DNA from: Mesorhizobium sp. SARCC-RB16n
GTDB taxonomy: Bacteria > Pseudomonadota > Alphaproteobacteria > Rhizobiales > Rhizobiaceae
Assembly: GCF_008520305.1 (NCBI RefSeq)
Contig: NZ_ML703256.1
Coordinates: 244,815 to 308,814, forward strand
Length of the DNA stretch: 64,000 nucleotides
Direction of reading: 5' to 3'
Positions 43,200-53,611 of the stretch are shown piece after piece (position 1 is the stretch's first letter; each line of letters begins with the position of its first letter). A program made the translations under genes and the position numbers. Under the pieces are notes generated by a model. That model did not search any database. It was not told the origin of the DNA and saw only the letters and a list, made by a program, of their open reading frames with translations.

Positions 43200-46022
43200 C
43201 TACTGCCCCAACCGTTCGAGCAGGATGGGAACATGCACCTGGTCGGATTTGTAGTTGCCGGTCAGCATGTACATCATGATGTTGACACCGGCGCGCAGTG
43301 CGTAGACCCGCTGCATCGGATCGTTCGGCACGGTCGGCAATAGCGGGTCGCCATTCTCGTCGACGGCCCATGCGCCGGCGAAATCATTGGCGGTGATCAT
43401 GATCGGCGAAACGCCGTCGCCGGTGCGCACCGGACGGTTGTCGGCGTTGCTGGCTTCGAGCGATGCCTCGACCCAGAGCGGACTGCCGGCGAAGCGGCCG
43501 GGAAATTCGGGCAGGATGAAGAAGGACTTGGTCAGCACGTGGTCCGACGGCACCGGCTCCAGCGGCGGCACGTTGAGGTTGCCGAGGATGTCGCGCAGCC
43601 GCTCGGTCGCTGGGCTGGTGGAATCGGCGCCGATGCCGTTGGCGAACTGGTCGCGCGTGTCGAACAGCACGGTGCCGCCCTGCTGCATATAGGCGTCGAT
43701 GCGGGCGATCGCGGCTTGGCTCGGCATGGGGGCCGCCGGGTCGATCGGCCAGTAGATCAGGGGATAGAAGGACAGCTCGTCCTTCGAAATGTCGACGCCG
43801 GCGGGCGCGCCCGGTTCGAGCGCCGTCTTCTCGATCAGGAAGCGGGTCAGGCCCTCGAGCCCGGCGCGGCTGATCGAATCGACACCCGGCACGCCGGTCA
43901 GCACATAGGCGATGCGGGTTTTCGAGATCGCCTCGATGGCGACCTGGTCACCCGGCTTGGCATCGTCGGCGCGCGCGACATCGGCATGGCCGAACAGTGC
44001 GCCAAGCGCGATCAGCATGGCGGCGGTGGTTGCCGCGGCACCGGCCCGGCGCGGCCGGCGCGAAAACAGGCCGCCCATCCACAACACCGCCAGCGTGTCG
44101 AGCAGCATCAGCAACAGAGCCGCCGCGACCAGCGAACCCTTCAGGTTGCGCGATTCATCTAAGGCATACTGGACCGTGGTGACCGGCACTGTCACTTGCG
44201 GGCGCGCCAGCGGCTCGAACGTGCTTGCGGCGTCGAGCAGATTGTGAGCGAAGACGCCTGTCTCCGAGCCATACAGGCCTGGCGGGTTCTCGAAGGTCAC
44301 CGGCAATGCGCCTGCGCCGGGCACCAGCGGCCGTGCATCCGGTGTCGGCGGCACCAGCGAGCCGTCGGCCGCGATCATGCGATAGGGTGCCAGCGACGTG
44401 GCGGCGGCTTCGGCATTGGCGATCGCCGCGCCCTGGTTACGCGACAGCTGCACGATGCGGCGCAGCATCTCGACGAAGCTGCCCGAGATCGGCAGGTTCG
44501 ACCATGTCGCCTCGGGCGTGACGTGGAACAGCACCAGCGTGCCCTTGCCCTTCTTCAGCCCGGTGACCAGCGGCGTGCCGTCGGCAAGGGCTGCCCAGGT
44601 GCGCTCGACGATGTCGGGTGTCGGTTCGGCCAGCACCTGCCTGGTCACCGTGACCTCGGTTGGCGGCGCCAGGTCGGCGAACGGGCCGGCCTTGGGAAAT
44701 TCGGTGACCGGCTGCGGCGATGTCCATGACAGCGCGCCGCCGAGCGAACGTTCGCCGGTGCGCAGGCGAACCGGCAGCAGGTCGTCATCATTACCGGCAG
44801 CGGCCAGCCGCGAGCCGGCGAAACGCACCAGCGTGCCGCCATTGTCGACCCAGTCGACCAGCCTTTGCCGAACTTGCGCAGGAATGGTGCCGATATCGGC
44901 CATGACGATCATCGCCGGCTTCTGGTCCAGGATCTGCGGGATGGCGTTGGCGAGATCGGCGCTGGAGGGTTCGACCAGATCGGCGAAGGGCTGCAGGGCG
45001 CGCCTGATATAGTAGAGCGGCGACAGGAGCGGCTGCGCCTGGTCGGCCTCGGCTTGCGACAACAGCCCGACGCGGCGGCGCTTGGAGCTTTCGTCGAGCA
45101 CGCGCACCGCCCCCGCGTGCCGTTCGCCGTCGAGCGCGATCGAGGCGAAGTCGTTGCGCAATTCGAACGGCACCGCCATGGTGCCGGTGGCAGTGGCCTC
45201 GCCTGGCGCGAAGGTCAGGGTCGCATCGGCGATGCGGCGGCCCTTGTCGTCGAAGGCGCCGGCGGTGACCTGCGCCGGAGCGGGATCGCCGGGCGCGCGG
45301 ATGGCGGTCAGGGCAAAGCCGTCAACCTGATTGTCGGCTGATGTCAGGCCGGTCAGGGAAAGTCGGTCGGCCACCGCCCAGACGACGCGGGCGGCATTTT
45401 TCGACAACAGCGTGTTGAAGGCGGCCTCGTCGCCCCTGGCTGCCAGACCATCGGCCAGCACGGCGACGCTGGTGCCGGGCAGGCTCTCCAGAACGCCGGC
45501 GACGCGGGCATAGACGGCGGGCCGGTCGGTCGGGATAGGCCGTGGCTTGGCGGCGCGCAGCCGGTCGAGTGCGGCGGCGGCATCGAAGGGGCCGATCTCC
45601 GCATTGGGCTTTTCGGCGGTGAAGGCGATGACCACCGGCACGCCGTTCGAACCCGCGTCGTTGATCAGCCGCTCCGCGGTGGCGACGCGCTTGTTCCAGT
45701 CGGCGGCGCTGGCCCAGTCATTGTCGATGACCAGCGCAAGGGCCGCACCCTCGGCCGGCAGCTTCTCGCGCGGGTTGAAGACCGGTTCGGCCAATGCCGC
45801 GACGACGAGAGCGGCCATCAGCAGCCTGAGCAGCGTCAGCCACCACGGGCTGCGCTGCGGGGTTTCCTCACGCCTCAGCACAAGGGCCAGGATCTTCAGC
45901 GGTGGGAATATTTCGGTCTGCGGCTTGGGCGGCGTCAACCTCAGCAGCCACCAGATCACCGGCAGCGCCAGCAGGCCCCACAGCACCATCGGGGCGCCGA
46001 AGGAGAGCGGCAGCCAGCTCAT
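43200..46022 (-). CDS. DUF4159 / BatA-like N-terminal membrane protein
   Basis: A 940-residue protein. The N-terminus (MSWLPLSFGAPMVLWGLLAL) and the second helix near residue 65 match the BatA/aerotolerance N-terminal region. A VWA-like region follows, a further helix lies near residue 640, and the last 230 residues are DUF4159 (SFYPLIYWPIDPAAPMPSQA, GTVLFDTRDQ). Such proteins occur behind MoxR and DUF58 in rhizobia. The start overlaps the DUF58 stop by four bases. A role in assembling or protecting envelope proteins with MoxR is inferred from the family context. Confidence 0.85.
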   Translation of the reverse strand: MSWLPLSFGAPMVLWGLLALPVIWWLLRLTPPKPQTEIFPPLKILALVLRREETPQRSPWWLTLLRLLMAALVVAALAEPVFNPREKLPAEGAALALVIDNDWASAADWNKRVATAERLINDAGSNGVPVVIAFTAEKPNAEIGPFDAAAALDRLRAAKPRPIPTDRPAVYARVAGVLESLPGTSVAVLADGLAARGDEAAFNTLLSKNAARVVWAVADRLSLTGLTSADNQVDGFALTAIRAPGDPAPAQVTAGAFDDKGRRIADATLTFAPGEATATGTMAVPFELRNDFASIALDGERHAGAVRVLDESSKRRRVGLLSQAEADQAQPLLSPLYYIRRALQPFADLVEPSSADLANAIPQILDQKPAMIVMADIGTIPAQVRQRLVDWVDNGGTLVRFAGSRLAAAGNDDDLLPVRLRTGERSLGGALSWTSPQPVTEFPKAGPFADLAPPTEVTVTRQVLAEPTPDIVERTWAALADGTPLVTGLKKGKGTLVLFHVTPEATWSNLPISGSFVEMLRRIVQLSRNQGAAIANAEAAATSLAPYRMIAADGSLVPPTPDARPLVPGAGALPVTFENPPGLYGSETGVFAHNLLDAASTFEPLARPQVTVPVTTVQYALDESRNLKGSLVAAALLLMLLDTLAVLWMGGLFSRRPRRAGAAATTAAMLIALGALFGHADVARADDAKPGDQVAIEAISKTRIAYVLTGVPGVDSISRAGLEGLTRFLIEKTALEPGAPAGVDISKDELSFYPLIYWPIDPAAPMPSQAAIARIDAYMQQGGTVLFDTRDQFANGIGADSTSPATERLRDILGNLNVPPLEPVPSDHVLTKSFFILPEFPGRFAGSPLWVEASLEASNADNRPVRTGDGVSPIMITANDFAGAWAVDENGDPLLPTVPNDPMQRVYALRAGVNIMMYMLTGNYKSDQVHVPILLERLGQ

Positions 46023-47028
46023 GCGACGGCCTTTCCAGGCTTACCGCCACTGGCAGTGGCGGTCGGCCCGGCATGATTAGAGGTCAGCCCGGCATGACCA
46101 GAGGTCAGCCCGGCATGACCAGAGGTCAGCCCGGCATACGAGCCATCAGCGGTCATCGCCATGTGCAGGCGCACCAGCGCGTCGGAAGCGAGCCGGTCGG
46201 TGTGGTTGACGGTAAAACTCCAGCCGAGCCGCTTGCACCAACGGGCCAGTTCCTGGCGGCGGGCGGTGTAGAGCAGACGGTATTCATCGGCCAGCATCTC
46301 GGCGCGGCCGGCGGTCAGCTTGTCGCCGGTCTCGGGATCGGTGAACTCGGTGCGGCCGGCGTAGGGGAAGGTTTCCTCGGCCGGGTCGGCGACCTCGATC
46401 AGATGGGCGCGCACGCCGTGACGGGCGAGTACGTCGAGCCAGGCCATGGTTTCCTCGACGGGATCGAGGAAATCGCTGGCGATGACGATGTCGCAGAAGC
46501 GCCTGATATCGGAGAGATCGGGTTTTGCCGGCAGATCGCCGACATGCATGAGTTGGGCGGCGATGCGCTCGGCGCCGTTGCGGGCGGTGAACGGATCGGT
46601 CAGCCCCGGCCAGGCGATGCGCTCGCCGCTGCGCGACAGAAGCTCGGCCATGGCCAGTGTCAGCACCAGCGCGCGCGATTGCTTGGAAACACCGGCACCT
46701 GTCGATTTGTAGAGCATGGACGGCGAGGGGTCGGCCCACAGCCAGACCGTATGGGCGGCTTCCCATTCACGGTCGCGCACATAGGTATGGTCGTCGCGGG
46801 CCGAGCGGCGCCAGTCGATGCGCGAGGCATCGCCTTCGACATAGGGTCGGAACTGCCAGAAATTCTCGCCGATGCCGCGCTTGCGGCGGCCATGCCAGCC
46901 GGCGATCACGGTGTTCACGATACGGCGTGCTTCGACCAGCAGGTCGGGCACAAGCGAAGCCCGCAACCGGCCGCGGGCGAGCGCGTCACGCGTCGCTGCC
47001 GGAGCCTGGACTTCGCCGATACGCACCA

Positions 47029-47029
<1 letters not shown>
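46019..47029 (-). CDS. DUF58 protein of the MoxR operon
   Basis: A 336-residue protein with the DUF58 signature (VEGDASRIDWRRSARDDHTY, then VRDREWEAAHTVWLWADPSP) and a VWA-like domain. No membrane helix is obvious. The start ATG 47029 shares one base with the MoxR stop. The C-terminus is unusual: a seven-residue unit (GLTSGHA) repeats about three times, encoded by the minisatellite at 46066-46137. DUF58 proteins partner MoxR ATPases; the exact role is unknown. Confidence 0.9.
46066..46137. repeat. 21-bp minisatellite inside the DUF58 gene
   Basis: About 3.4 head-to-tail copies of a 21-base unit (GCCCGGCATGACCAGAGGTC plus A), the copies starting at 46066, 46087, 46108 and 46129. Because the period is a multiple of three, copy-number change would keep frame and only alter tail length. 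Confidence 0.9.
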
Positions 47030-48033
<1,004 letters not shown>

Positions 48034-48190
48034 GCCGCATCGATCCCTTTGGTTGGAATGCCATGGTTTGGAAATGCTGGCTCGCACCATACCATAGACT
48101 GCCGCGATTCGGCCTCGCGGAGCGCCTATGGTTGAACTTAAATCACAGACTTAGGCTGACAAGCGGAACAACAGTGACTATTTCGTGACG

Positions 48191-48820
48191 ATGACGGAAC
48201 ACCACGAACATCGCCAACAAAGCCTTACGCAAGCCACCGAGGCTCGAGGCCTCGAGGCGTTGATCTCGCGCGCGGCCCGTGCCGGCAAGGGCGCGGCGCC
48301 GGTCGAACGCTGGAATCCCGACTTTTGCGGTGATCTCGACATGGAGATCAAGGCCGACGGCACCTGGTTCTACCTGGGCACGCCGATCGGCCGCATGCCG
48401 CTGGTGCAGCTTTTCTCGTCCGTGCTGCGCAAGGACGCAGACGGCAGGACCTATCTGGTGACGCCGGTGGAAAAGGTCGGCATCCGCGTTGCCGATGCGC
48501 CGTTCGTCGCCGTCGAGATGGATGTTTCGGGCGAAGGCGAGGATCAGGTCATCACCTTCCGCACCAATGTGGGCGACGTGGTCGAGGCCGGACCGGAGCG
48601 GCCGCTGCGCTTCGTCGACGAAAACGAGACCGGCGGCCTGAAGCCCTATCTGCTGGTGCGCGGCAGGCTGGAGGCGCTGGTGGCGCGGCCGGTCATGTAC
48701 GAACTGGTCGGGCACGGCGAGGAGATCGAGATCGACGGCAGGACGATGTTTTCGGTGCGCTCGAAGAATGCCGTGTTTCCGATCATGCCGGCGGATCAGT
48801 TGAAGCGGTCGAGCGCATGA
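48191..48820 (+). CDS. DUF1285 family protein
   Basis: A 209-residue soluble protein of the DUF1285 family, recognised by WNPDFCGDLDMEIKADGTWF and GTPIGRMPLVQLFSSVLRKD. Function unknown. Start ATG 48191 is used (a GTG six bases earlier is in frame); no clear ribosome site is seen. Its stop overlaps the start of the NUDIX gene, so it leads a three-gene operon with the CoA pyrophosphatase and the CCA-adding enzyme. Confidence 0.9.
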   Translation: MTEHHEHRQQSLTQATEARGLEALISRAARAGKGAAPVERWNPDFCGDLDMEIKADGTWFYLGTPIGRMPLVQLFSSVLRKDADGRTYLVTPVEKVGIRVADAPFVAVEMDVSGEGEDQVITFRTNVGDVVEAGPERPLRFVDENETGGLKPYLLVRGRLEALVARPVMYELVGHGEEIEIDGRTMFSVRSKNAVFPIMPADQLKRSSA

Positions 48821-49452
48821 TGGACCATGTGTCGCCGGCGCCGTTCTCATCGGCGGACTTTCGCGCGCGCTTTGCCGCGCAGCCGGATGCGCATGCCGGC
48901 GACGACTATGGCGATCACCGCTTCAATCCCGTCCATCCGCGCCTCAATCCGGGCAAGCCGCTGCGCAATGCGGCGGTGCTGATCCCGGTGGTCGACCATG
49001 ACGGTGAGGCGACGGTTCTCCTGACCAAACGGGCCGAGAAACTGCGCAACCACTCGGGGCAGGTAGCCTTTCCCGGTGGCACCATCGATCCGACCGACGC
49101 AACCCCCGAGGCGGCGGCGCTGCGCGAGACTTTCGAGGAGATCGGCCTTGCCCCTGATCACATCGAGATCATCGGCCGCATGCCCGATTACGTCGCCGGC
49201 AGCGGCTACCGCATCGCGCCGGTGCTGGGCATCGTGCGGCCACAATTCCAGCTGACCCTGAACGCCGATGAGGTCGATGCCGCCTTCGAAGTGCCGCTGC
49301 GCTTCCTGATGGATCCGGTGAACCATAGGCGCGACAGCCGCATGTGGAACGATCTCGAGTGGTTCTTCTACGACATGCCTTATGGCGACCGGCGCATCTG
49401 GGGCGTCACCGCCGGCATCATCCGTACGCTCTATGAAAGGCTCTATGCGTGA
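48817..49452 (+). CDS. NUDIX hydrolase, CoA pyrophosphatase-like
   Basis: A 211-residue NUDIX protein with the NUDIX box GGTIDPTDATPEAAALRETF followed by EEIGL, and the preceding LLTKRAEKLRNHSGQVAFPG block of the YeaB/NudL CoA pyrophosphatase branch. It would split CoA or related dinucleotides to phosphopantetheine and 3',5'-ADP. It overlaps the DUF1285 stop and its own stop overlaps the next start. Confidence 0.92.
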   Translation: MMDHVSPAPFSSADFRARFAAQPDAHAGDDYGDHRFNPVHPRLNPGKPLRNAAVLIPVVDHDGEATVLLTKRAEKLRNHSGQVAFPGGTIDPTDATPEAAALRETFEEIGLAPDHIEIIGRMPDYVAGSGYRIAPVLGIVRPQFQLTLNADEVDAAFEVPLRFLMDPVNHRRDSRMWNDLEWFFYDMPYGDRRIWGVTAGIIRTLYERLYA

Positions 49453-50711
49453 GTGTTTCGATCGCGGGCAGGGCGGACTGGCTCTTCGACAATCATCTTC
49501 AGCGCCTGCTTGCCGTGCTCACCGAAGGCGGTGAGGCGGCGCGTATCGCCGGCGGCGCGGTGCGCAACGTGTTGATGGGCCAGCCCGTCACCGACATCGA
49601 TATCGCCACCTCTTGCCTGCCGCAGGAAACCATCCGCCGCGCCGAGGCGGAAGGCTTCAAGGCGGTGCCGACCGGAATCGAGCATGGCACCATCACGGTG
49701 GTCGCCGATGGCAAGCCCTATGAAATCACCACCTTGCGCGCCGATGTCGAGACCGATGGCCGCCGCGCCAAAGTGTCGTTCGGGCGCGACTGGAAGCTTG
49801 ACGCGGAGCGGCGCGACTTCACCATCAACGCGCTCTATGCGGAGGCCGACGGACGGGTTGTCGACCTTGTCGGCGGCATCGCCGACATCGAGGCGCGCCG
49901 GCTACGCTTCATCGGCGATCCGGAGGCGCGCATCCGCGAGGATTATCTGCGCATCCTGCGCTTCTTCCGCTTCTTCGCCTGGTACGGCGAGGGCCGGCCC
50001 GACGCGGAGGGGCTGAAGGCCTGCGCCCGGTTGAAGGAAGGGCTCGCCCAGCTCTCCGCCGAGCGCGTCTGGTCCGAATTGAAGAAGCTTCTATCGGCGC
50101 CCGACCCTTCGCGCGCCTTGCTCTGGATGCGCCAGGCCGGTGTCCTGACCGCCGCGCTGCCGGAAAGCGAGAAATGGGGCATCGATGCGATCCATGGGTT
50201 GACCAGGGCCGAGAAGGATTTGGGCTGGGCGGTGGATCCGATGCTGCGGCTGGAGGCGATCGTGCCGCCGGATGCCGCGCGCATGAAGACCCTGGCCGAG
50301 AGGCTCAGGTTCTCGACCGCTGAAGCCGACCGCATGCTCCACTGGGCGCTCACCACGACCGTCGAGCCGAAGACGACCGAGGGCGAACTGGCGAAACGGC
50401 TCTATCGCGGCCACCGGCAAGGGTTTGTCGACCGCCTGCGGCTTTCGCTTGCCGCGGCGCGGGTGCGCGCTGTCGAGGACAATGATGCATTGCTTCAAGC
50501 GGGTGGCTTTTCGCGCCTGCTTGCCTTTGCGCTCAAATGGGAAAAACCGGTGTTTCCTCTGAAAGGCGCCGATCTTACGGCGCTCGGCGCAACGCCGGGG
50601 CCGAAGCTCGGCGAAATCCTCAAGAACCTCGAGGCGGAATGGATCGATGCGGGTTTTGCGCCCGATCGCGACGCGCTGATCAAGCGCGCCGCGGAGGCCC
50701 TTGAAACGTAG
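49449..50711 (+). CDS. CCA tRNA nucleotidyltransferase-type enzyme
   Basis: A 420-residue class II poly(A) polymerase/CCA-adding enzyme. The nucleotidyltransferase core GGAVRNVLMGQPVTDIDIAT (about 31-50) carries the metal-binding Asp pair, DFTINALYAE and the IREDYLRILRFFRFFAWYG helix follow. It adds or repairs the tRNA 3' CCA; a poly(A) polymerase role cannot be excluded from sequence alone. The GTG start at 49449 overlaps the NUDIX stop (GTGA). Confidence 0.9.
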   Translation: MSVSIAGRADWLFDNHLQRLLAVLTEGGEAARIAGGAVRNVLMGQPVTDIDIATSCLPQETIRRAEAEGFKAVPTGIEHGTITVVADGKPYEITTLRADVETDGRRAKVSFGRDWKLDAERRDFTINALYAEADGRVVDLVGGIADIEARRLRFIGDPEARIREDYLRILRFFRFFAWYGEGRPDAEGLKACARLKEGLAQLSAERVWSELKKLLSAPDPSRALLWMRQAGVLTAALPESEKWGIDAIHGLTRAEKDLGWAVDPMLRLEAIVPPDAARMKTLAERLRFSTAEADRMLHWALTTTVEPKTTEGELAKRLYRGHRQGFVDRLRLSLAAARVRAVEDNDALLQAGGFSRLLAFALKWEKPVFPLKGADLTALGATPGPKLGEILKNLEAEWIDAGFAPDRDALIKRAAEALET

Positions 50712-50749
50712 GCCAGAACCGCTGTGTCTGCCCCTGCGCTTCCGTGCCG

Positions 50750-51736
50750 CTACTTGATCGACAGCGGAGCGAGGGCACGCGAAAGGCTTGCCTCGCCCTT
50801 GCCATAGACGGAGGCGCTATAGTTGGCCAGCGTGTCGGTACGGGCCGTATTCAGCAACTGGTTGGTGATCTGGGTCGGCGTTGCCTTGCTGAACTTGCTG
50901 CCCACGATGGCGGCGTAGCCGGCAACGATCGGCGCGGCGAAAGAGGTGCCGTAAAGGCCGGTCTTGTCCCCGGTGACACCCACGACCAGGAAATGGCTCT
51001 GCACAGCCGTGTTGGAGCCGGCGGTGTTGGAGTACCAGGCCATGCTGGCCTTGTTCGACGTCGTGCCGTTGCTGTTGAGCGCGCCGACGAAAATCGCGGA
51101 TGCCTTTCCGACCAGGGCGAGGTCTAGGTAGTCCTGCTGGCCGCTGGTGACGCCGCCCACGGCAACCGCGTCGTTGCCGGCAGCCTTCGAAACCACGGCC
51201 GTTCCCCTGGTGGCATAGGAGATGATGGAGGCTTCCTCGGCGCTCCATCCGATCTGGCTGGGGCTATAACCCGCTTTGGCGTACATGCCATAGCTCAGAT
51301 TGAGCACGTTCAGGCCCGGCGACAGCGCGACCGATGAACTGGTGGAAAAGTCTTTCGACCTGATGGTTGCCAACGGCGCAACCATGCTGGCTTCTTCGCG
51401 GGTCCATTCGCCGTGGCGCTGGGTCTGCGTGCCGATGCCGAAATTGCCGCTGAACTTCGATGTGCTGGAGAAATCGTCGACGATCGTGATGGTGACGCCT
51501 TGGCCCTTGTAACCGGAACGCCATGCGGCTCCGACATCCGGGCTCATCCAGCCTTGCAAGGTCTGCGATGTGGCCGTCGGCAAGGTTGCGCTCAAGCATA
51601 TGGAAGCGTTCGACTGGCCGCCCACGCAGAGCGCGGATAGCGGATCCGGACCGCCAGCTTCTTGAGCCGCCGCCATGGAAGCCGGCAGAAGGGCGAGGGC
51701 CGTGGCGATACCGAACTTCCAACGCGCATTTGACAT
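50750..51736 (-). CDS. Secreted subtilisin-like (S8) serine protease
   Basis: A 328-residue exported protease, short for a subtilase. The signal peptide is MSNARWKFGIATALALLPAS, ending near AAA-Q. Catalytic residues are visible: Asp in GVTITIVDDF, His in TQTQRHGEWT, the oxyanion Asn region SKAAGND, and Ser in YGTSFAAPIVAG. Substrate unknown. The start at ATG 51736 is preferred over a TTG at 51754. It follows the outer-membrane-like gene on the same strand by 87 bases. Confidence 0.88.
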   Translation of the reverse strand: MSNARWKFGIATALALLPASMAAAQEAGGPDPLSALCVGGQSNASICLSATLPTATSQTLQGWMSPDVGAAWRSGYKGQGVTITIVDDFSSTSKFSGNFGIGTQTQRHGEWTREEASMVAPLATIRSKDFSTSSSVALSPGLNVLNLSYGMYAKAGYSPSQIGWSAEEASIISYATRGTAVVSKAAGNDAVAVGGVTSGQQDYLDLALVGKASAIFVGALNSNGTTSNKASMAWYSNTAGSNTAVQSHFLVVGVTGDKTGLYGTSFAAPIVAGYAAIVGSKFSKATPTQITNQLLNTARTDTLANYSASVYGKGEASLSRALAPLSIK

Positions 51737-51823
51737 GATCTTACCCCGGTTCAAACAGAAGCTAGGATGGACGACCGCGAATCTCCGGCGGCTATGCCAT
51801 ATCTCGTGCCTGGCCGCCCGCGA

Positions 51824-52402
51824 TCAGAAAGTAACACGGTAATTCAGCCAGAGATGCTGGCTCTCCGGTTTAGCGTTAACCAGATATTTCAACGTTTCCT
51901 CGGGCGCGACCTCGCCGGCGGCGAGCCGGCAATTGACGCTGTAGGTGCCCAGATCGCCATAATCGGCCTGGCAGGGCTTTTCGGTGAGCTTACCGCCGAA
52001 GGTCGTGGTGAACGACAAGGACAGTATGCTGTTCGCACTCGGATGCAGCTGTGTGAGGAAACCAAGCTTGAGGCTGGGCTCGATCCGATACTTCTCGCCA
52101 TGTTCCCCGGTGCCAAACCCCCAAAGGATACCGGTGTCCTCCGTAATCTGCGTCATCAGGTCCACATGCATGTCGACCCAGTTTGTCTGGTACCACTGGT
52201 TGAACGATACCCGGCTTCCGGACTGCAACTCATACCCGCCGTCACCCAGGCCTCTCGCCTTATCGCTGAGCGGCGAGCCCTGGTGGATGTCGATGAGCGA
52301 TGTCGTCAATTCCTGGGCAACCGCCGGTGGCGCGCCGAGGAGCGCCCACGGCAGGAGCGCCGTTGCGCACAAACTCGCACGATTGCCGGATTTTTCGCGC
52401 AT
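51824..52402 (-). CDS. Outer-membrane-like protein next to the subtilase
   Basis: A 192-residue exported protein. ATG 52402 gives a signal peptide (CATALLPWALLGAPPAVAQ). The mature part alternates polar and hydrophobic residues (RIEPSLKLGFLTQLHP, SILSLSFTTTF) and ends in LNYRVTF, a terminal Phe typical of beta-barrel outer-membrane proteins. The family is not recognised. It may share a transcript with the S8 protease, and the two could act together at the cell surface. Confidence 0.68.
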   Translation of the reverse strand: MREKSGNRASLCATALLPWALLGAPPAVAQELTTSLIDIHQGSPLSDKARGLGDGGYELQSGSRVSFNQWYQTNWVDMHVDLMTQITEDTGILWGFGTGEHGEKYRIEPSLKLGFLTQLHPSANSILSLSFTTTFGGKLTEKPCQADYGDLGTYSVNCRLAAGEVAPEETLKYLVNAKPESQHLWLNYRVTF

Positions 52403-52649
52403 CCGCGAAACACCTCGCCCCACTGATTCCGGACCAGTGCCTGACGGCGACGGGCTTCTCTGGCAGCCCCCTGTAGTCTGGATATCAGTCTGACGATCGC
52501 ACGGGTTTGGTTACCGCACGGTTTATTTTAGCTGGAGCAAATATGATTTTTTGAGGCGCGGGCCATGTGTCGAAATAAACCGGTGCGACGCGCGTTACCC
52601 GAGCGCCACCACGGTTCTTTTGCTCATATCGACAGTCCCCGCCCGCGCC

Positions 52650-52835
52650 CTACGCCGCGTCACGGACCTTCTCAATCCGGGAGCGGATAGCCTCGATCAT
52701 CGTCTCGCGGATGATCGTCTCGCCATGCGTCTCGCGCATATGCTCGACGGCACGGCGCATGACCTCGGCTTCCTCGTCGGCACGGGTGTGCCAGTCGCAG
52801 CCGGGAACCAGCGAGCCGCAATGGAACTGTTTCAT
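52650..52835 (-). CDS. Small DUF1059 protein
   Basis: A 61-residue protein with the DUF1059 pattern: MKQFHCGSLVPGCDWHTRAD, a second Cys, then a helical His-containing part (AVEHMRETHGE). The Cys/His set suggests metal binding. Function unknown. GGAGAGATCCC lies before the ATG at 52835. Confidence 0.88.
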   Translation of the reverse strand: MKQFHCGSLVPGCDWHTRADEEAEVMRRAVEHMRETHGETIIRETMIEAIRSRIEKVRDAA

Positions 52836-53048
52836 GGGATCTCTCCTCTTCCTCCATGGAGCCGGATCGACTGCCCTGCAAGGACAGGCCGGAGCTCCGC
52901 ATCTTCTTGGCCCGCTATCCGGCCTTGGAACCGAACCACGGGCAGGGGTGAAGACCGTAACACAGATGGGGTGGTATTGGTTGCGGTCAATGGTGAAAGG
53001 CGGAGCGGCGCTGCTCCGCCCTCTTACGCTAACCCAGCGGGCAGGCCA

Positions 53049-53309
53049 TCACTTCACGATCTTGACTGCCTCGGCAACCTTGTCCTTGCCGCTCATGTCC
53101 CACGAAATTCTGACCTTCTCGCCGGCCTTCAGGCCAGGATCCTTGAAGGTCGCGGGAAGCGTAAAAGACGATCCATTGTCGAGAACCAGGCTCTTGGCCA
53201 TCGCATCGAAGCTCTTGACCGTTCCGGTGGTGTGCTTGACGGCGGCGAACGCCACGGAACCGGAAGCAAGAAGGGCGGCGGCGGCAGCGGAAACGATGAT
53301 CTTTCTCAT
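53049..53309 (-). CDS. Exported DUF1344 protein
   Basis: An 86-residue periplasmic protein with a signal peptide (MRKIIVSAAAAALLASGSVA) and a small beta domain of the DUF1344 type (HTTGTVKSFDAMAKSLVLDN). Such proteins are small secreted beta-barrels of unknown role. CAGGAGTG precedes ATG 53309. Confidence 0.88.
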   Translation of the reverse strand: MRKIIVSAAAAALLASGSVAFAAVKHTTGTVKSFDAMAKSLVLDNGSSFTLPATFKDPGLKAGEKVRISWDMSGKDKVAEAVKIVK

Positions 53310-53611
53310 GCTGATACACTCCTGGAAGAGCGGGCATCCTTTTTGGCGAGGATGATCCGCATCGTCTTTGGGCCGTCCGGTCGCGTCGAGTCGCGGCTAA
53401 CCTTGTTCGGACGCAATTCCGAAGGGAAAGCGGTTGCATTTCCTGGAATTGCCCTTGGGCAAACCACCGGCGCTTCCCGACCCGAATGCGACAAATAACT
53501 CAGTTTTTTCAGATGGATATTAGACGAAAAAGATATTCTCGACGCCACATTCCGCGCCCAGATTCGACAAATGGGACATCAATGCGGCCTCACATCGCGC
53601 TCACCATTTTT
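53310..53611. other. 302-base region between DUF1344 and hemF
   Basis: No gene is supported. A short inverted repeat TTGCCC-TT-GGGCAA lies at 53449-53462, and the stretch 53495-53540 is AT-richer than its surroundings, so it may hold the DUF1344 promoter. The remainder is the 3' flank of hemF. Confidence 0.5.

Noticed and set aside
46066-46137. CRISPR-like array
   Set aside because: Units are head-to-tail without spacers and code in frame within the DUF58 gene; no cas genes are seen.
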